From assembly GCA_013696425.1 (NCBI GenBank), contig JACCYP010000047.1:1-8031 (forward strand): a stretch of 8,031 bases of DNA. The letters are read 5' to 3'. This document shows positions 5,469 through 8,031 of the stretch, one piece after another. Within the stretch, counting starts at the first letter, position 1; the number at the start of each line of letters is the position of its first letter. This DNA is from Thermoleophilaceae bacterium (lineage in GTDB: Bacteria > Actinomycetota > Thermoleophilia > Solirubrobacterales > Thermoleophilaceae). Under the pieces are notes generated by a model. It saw only the letters and a program-made list of their open reading frames with translations. It was not told where the DNA came from and did not search any database. The position numbers were made by a program, and so were the translations under genes.

Positions 5469-6833
5469 CTAGGCGCTGAAGCGCACCGCGTCCACCCGCA
5501 CGGGTGGCGTCACCACGCCGCTCGCGAAGCGCCGGCCGTAGAACTCGCCGTCGCTCACGAGTACCGGCTCCGCGCCGAGCCCGCTCGCCCTTCCGAGCAT
5601 GTCGAACACCGAGTCGGTGAGCCGCATGTCCTCGAGCGGCCGGGTGATCCTGCCGTCCTCGATCAGGAAGGTGCCGTCGCGGGTCACGCCCGTCACGAGC
5701 GTCTCGCGCGGGCGCACGGGGTTCACGTACCAGAGCCGCGTCACGTAGATGCCGCGCTCGATGCCGGCGCACAGCTCCTGCGAATCCGCCGCCCCGCCTC
5801 CGATGAGCACCAGGTTCGAGGGCCAGATGCCCCATTCGGTGCCGCCCGGAGCCGACGCGTGACCGGTCGAGACGGCACCGTCGCCGGCGCGCGCCGCGCT
5901 GCGCACGTCGTGGGCCACGCGGTGGGCCACGCCGTCCTGGATCAGCGGGATCGGCGCCTTGGGCGTGCCCTCGGCGTCGAAGGCGCGGGGGAGGGTGGAG
6001 GCGAAGCGGGGCGAGTCGGAGAGGTTGATGCCCGGCGCCACCACGCGCTGGCCGAGGCGCCCGGCCACCGCGCTGCGCTCCTCGGCGTAGGCGAGACCGT
6101 CGAAGGCCATCCAGCCGAGCCACATCAGCAGCTCGCCCATCGCGTCGGGCTCGAGCACAACGGGGTAGACGCCCGGCTCGAGGCGTGCTGGATCGCCCGT
6201 CGCCGCCGCCTTGGAGGAAGAGCGCTCCGCCACGGCCTCGGCATCGATCGCGGCGGTGGATATGCCGGCGCCGGTTGCGTAGCCGCTGCGCCCGGTGTCC
6301 GGTGCGATGGCGGTCGACTTCATGAATGCGTCGGTCACGCGGTCGGTCATGTGCGCGCCCGCCGAGGACACCAGGGCGTGCTCCACTGCGCCGGCGCTCC
6401 ACACGCCGTGCGCCTCCACACCGGCGCGCTCGGCGGCGGTGAACGCGGCGCGCATCGCCGCCCCGCCCGCCTCGGCGTCGATGCGCGCGGTGTCCGGGTC
6501 GAAGCCGTCGTGGGCGCGCGGAGCCGATTCACCGGGGAAGCCCGGATAGCCGCCGGGGGCGCCCGTGCGAGCGGCCGCCTCGGCGGCGGTCTCGGCTGCC
6601 TTCGCGCACCCGGCCAGGTCCCCGGGCTCGGTGCCGTTGGTGGTGGCCGTGCCGAGGCGCCCGTCGCGCAGCACGGTGATCTCCACGCTCAGGTCCTCGA
6701 CGGCTGTCGACTGCGTCGGCGCCGAGCGGGCGAAGCGCATGAGCAGCGAGCGCTCGGAGATCACCCGCGCGAGCGCGCCGTCGCCGGGCGGCGCGGCCTC
6801 GAGCGCTCTCTCCGCCAGCTCTATCGGTTTCAC
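5469..6833 (-). CDS. tldE: TldE/PmbA family protease partner subunit
   Basis: This is the non-catalytic partner of the TldD/TldE heterodimer, a cytoplasmic metalloprotease known in Escherichia coli for the final cleavage of microcin B17 and for degrading the CcdA antitoxin. The 454-residue product has the usual PmbA layout: an N-terminal alpha/beta domain (about 1-100, with EDLSVEITVLRDGRLGTATTN) and a C-terminal beta domain with VVLEPDAMGELL (225-236) where TldD carries its zinc motif. No HExxxH is present, as expected for TldE. Other family stretches are SPRFASTLPRAFDAEGTP, GGGAADSQELCAGIERGIYV and VTRDGTFLIEDGRI. The start is GTG at 6831-6833, chosen because it overlaps the tldD stop and is preceded by GAGGT at a 9-base spacing. 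The open frame continues upstream for 311 more codons, but that part is antiphase to tldD and is rejected. Length is normal for the family. Confidence 0.92.
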   Translation of the reverse strand: MKPIELAERALEAAPPGDGALARVISERSLLMRFARSAPTQSTAVEDLSVEITVLRDGRLGTATTNGTEPGDLAGCAKAAETAAEAAARTGAPGGYPGFPGESAPRAHDGFDPDTARIDAEAGGAAMRAAFTAAERAGVEAHGVWSAGAVEHALVSSAGAHMTDRVTDAFMKSTAIAPDTGRSGYATGAGISTAAIDAEAVAERSSSKAAATGDPARLEPGVYPVVLEPDAMGELLMWLGWMAFDGLAYAEERSAVAGRLGQRVVAPGINLSDSPRFASTLPRAFDAEGTPKAPIPLIQDGVAHRVAHDVRSAARAGDGAVSTGHASAPGGTEWGIWPSNLVLIGGGAADSQELCAGIERGIYVTRLWYVNPVRPRETLVTGVTRDGTFLIEDGRITRPLEDMRLTDSVFDMLGRASGLGAEPVLVSDGEFYGRRFASGVVTPPVRVDAVRFSA

Positions 6834-6847
6834 GCCACGCCGACCTC
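6830..6847 (-). promoter_or_regulatory. GTGA stop/start overlap with Shine-Dalgarno for tldE
   Basis: The tldD stop TGA (6832-6830) shares bases with the tldE GTG start (6833-6831), giving a GTGA overlap. GAGGT (6847-6843 on the minus strand) lies nine bases upstream of the GTG, inside the last codons of tldD. This arrangement supports translational coupling, which suits two proteins needed in equal amounts for a heterodimer. It also decides the tldE start. Confidence 0.75.
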
Positions 6848-8031
6848 GACGTCGCGGAAGCGCGTCGGTGCGGCGCCGTGGGACACGTGCACCGCCTGGC
6901 CGGGCTCGCCCTTCCCGCAGTTGAGCACCCCCCACAGCCGCCACTCCGGCCGCGAGCACACTGCGTCGAGCTTCGCCCAGAACTCCGGCGTCACGCCCGC
7001 GTAGCTCGGGTTGCGCAGCAGCCGCCTGCGCTCGCCGTCCTCGATCTCCCACGCCGCCTCGGTGCCGAATTGGAAGTTCAGGCGGCGGTTGTCGATCGAC
7101 CACGACCGGTTGGTTTCCATGTAGATGCCGGAGTCGGTGTCGGCGATCAGGTCGGCGAGCGAGCCGGCGTCGCCGGGCTCGAGGTTCACGTTCGTCATCC
7201 GCACGATCGGCTGGCGGTCGAAGCCCGACGCGCGCATGCAGCCCGCCGAGGCCGCGCGGCCGATCTCGGCCGCGGTCTCGCGTGAGGAGAGAAAGCCGCT
7301 GAGCACCCCGTCGCGCACGAGCGGCTCGGCGCGGGCGGCCACCCCCTCGTCGTCCCAGCCCGCGGTGCCGAGGCCGCCGGCGACGGTGGCGTCGGCCGTC
7401 ACGTTCATCAGCTCCGAGCCGTAGCGGAACGAGCCGAGCCCGGCCGGGTCGAGGAAGCTCGTGCCCGCGTAGGAGGCCTCGCGGCCGAGCACGCGGTCGA
7501 GCTCGGTGGCGTGGCCGACCGACTCGTGGACCTGCAGCGCCGTCTGCTCCCCGTCGAGGATCAGGGCGCTGCGGCCCGGGGGGCAGGGCGCAGCGGTGAG
7601 CAGCGCGATCGCCTCCTCGGCCACCCGCGGCGCCTCGGCGTCCAGGGCGAGGGATTCGAAGCGCTCGTAGCCCGCCTGCATCACGCCGCCGTGCTGGGAG
7701 CCCGGGAAGGAACGCGTCTGGGACTCGCCGCGTGCCACCGCCTCGCAGGAGATGCCGCCGCCACACTCGGTGAGGGTCTGCGCGCAGGCGCCGCCCTCGG
7801 TCGAGGCGAAGGCCTTCTCCTCGCGGTAGGCGGCAAAGCGCGCCTGGCGCAGCGTCACGCGCGGGTCGATGCCCATCGCCTCGTCCGCGGCGATCAGCGC
7901 TGCGAGCTTGTCGTCGAGGGAGACCGCAAAGGGATCCTTCGCAAACGGGCTCGCGTAGCGCCCGCGCGCGGGTTCGGCCGCCGCGAGCGCCGCCGCGGAG
8001 GCCGTGGGCGCTGCGGCGGCCACCGCCAGCG
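6830..8031 (-). CDS. tldD: TldD metalloprotease catalytic subunit (N-terminus beyond the window)
   Basis: The reading frame is open to the right edge, and 400 residues are visible. With residue 1 at the GTG at 8023, the zinc site is H166-E-S-V-G-H171 followed by E174 (HESVGHATE), the TldD HExxxH helix. The third zinc ligand is the Cys in LNCGKGEPGQ (C369), 28 residues from the C-terminus as in other TldD proteins. The upstream stretch GISCEAVARGESQTRSFPGSQHGG and the later SGFLSSRETA, MTNVNLEPGD and FQFGTEAAWEIEDG segments fit the family's beta domain. Compared with Escherichia coli TldD (about 480 residues), roughly 70-100 N-terminal residues should lie beyond the window, so the GTG at 8023 is not taken as the real start. 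With TldE it forms a cytoplasmic peptidase that threads unstructured peptides through an internal chamber. Three cysteines (80, 87, 93) lie close together before the zinc region; their importance is unknown. Confidence 0.93.
   Translation of the reverse strand, partial: LAVAAAAPTASAAALAAAEPARGRYASPFAKDPFAVSLDDKLAALIAADEAMGIDPRVTLRQARFAAYREEKAFASTEGGACAQTLTECGGGISCEAVARGESQTRSFPGSQHGGVMQAGYERFESLALDAEAPRVAEEAIALLTAAPCPPGRSALILDGEQTALQVHESVGHATELDRVLGREASYAGTSFLDPAGLGSFRYGSELMNVTADATVAGGLGTAGWDDEGVAARAEPLVRDGVLSGFLSSRETAAEIGRAASAGCMRASGFDRQPIVRMTNVNLEPGDAGSLADLIADTDSGIYMETNRSWSIDNRRLNFQFGTEAAWEIEDGERRRLLRNPSYAGVTPEFWAKLDAVCSRPEWRLWGVLNCGKGEPGQAVHVSHGAAPTRFRDVEVGVA

Noticed and set aside
6834..7766. 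Extension of the tldE frame upstream to give a 765-residue fusion-like protein
   Set aside because: The added 311 codons lie over tldD in another frame and read as an Arg/Gly/Ala-rich low-complexity peptide. The GTG overlapping the tldD stop, with its GAGGT site, explains the real start, and the remaining 454 residues match TldE in length.
1..8031. CRISPR array, insertion sequence, integrase or phage genes
   Set aside because: No regularly spaced direct repeats, transposase or integrase motifs or tRNA-attached repeats were seen. Composition is even across the window and the gene content is core.

Overview
This is a chromosomal window from a very GC-rich bacterium. The gene content and protein style suggest the actinobacterial class Thermoleophilia (Solirubrobacterales-like). 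The pointers are a cysteine-type CcmE, a short CcmI-like protein between ccmF and secG, and an Arg-rich beta-type C-terminal domain in a secreted protein. The taxonomic call is an inference from protein character, not from a marker gene.

Layout. Positions 1-218 hold no convincing gene but contain a perfect 15-bp inverted repeat (55-103) and a second hairpin (182-214) just past the first gene. Positions 219-2220 on the minus strand carry a probable two-gene unit: a six-helix TMEM175/DUF1211 family potassium-channel-like protein (1597-2220), then a secreted protein with three cysteine-paired repeats (219-1562). A 44-bp divergent gap (2221-2264) separates these from a compact plus-strand run: ccmE (2265-2669), ccmF (2680-4836), a short CcmI-like membrane/coiled-coil protein (4851-5150) and secG (5163-5396). 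A long hairpin (5411-5458) then lies between secG and the converging minus-strand pair tldD (partial, runs off the right edge) and tldE/pmbA (5469-6833). That pair is coupled by a 4-base stop/start overlap.

How the genes fit together. CcmE (haem chaperone) and CcmF (haem lyase core) are successive steps of system I cytochrome c maturation, and the CcmI-like protein probably assists them. The genes for haem export and loading (ccmABC) and for thiol handling (ccmG, ccmH) are not in the window. SecG, a translocon subunit, is close enough to be co-transcribed, and apocytochromes must cross the membrane before haem is attached. TldD/TldE form a heterodimeric metalloprotease of the type that trims modified peptides and other unfolded polypeptides.

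Overall this is mostly core housekeeping content. The points most worth a second look are the CPSKF haem-binding motif of CcmE (Cys instead of His, and Phe instead of the usual Tyr), a perfect hairpin enclosing the ccmF start codon, the inverted repeats, and the unrecognised three-repeat secreted protein. I did not find convincing evidence for a wholly new system.
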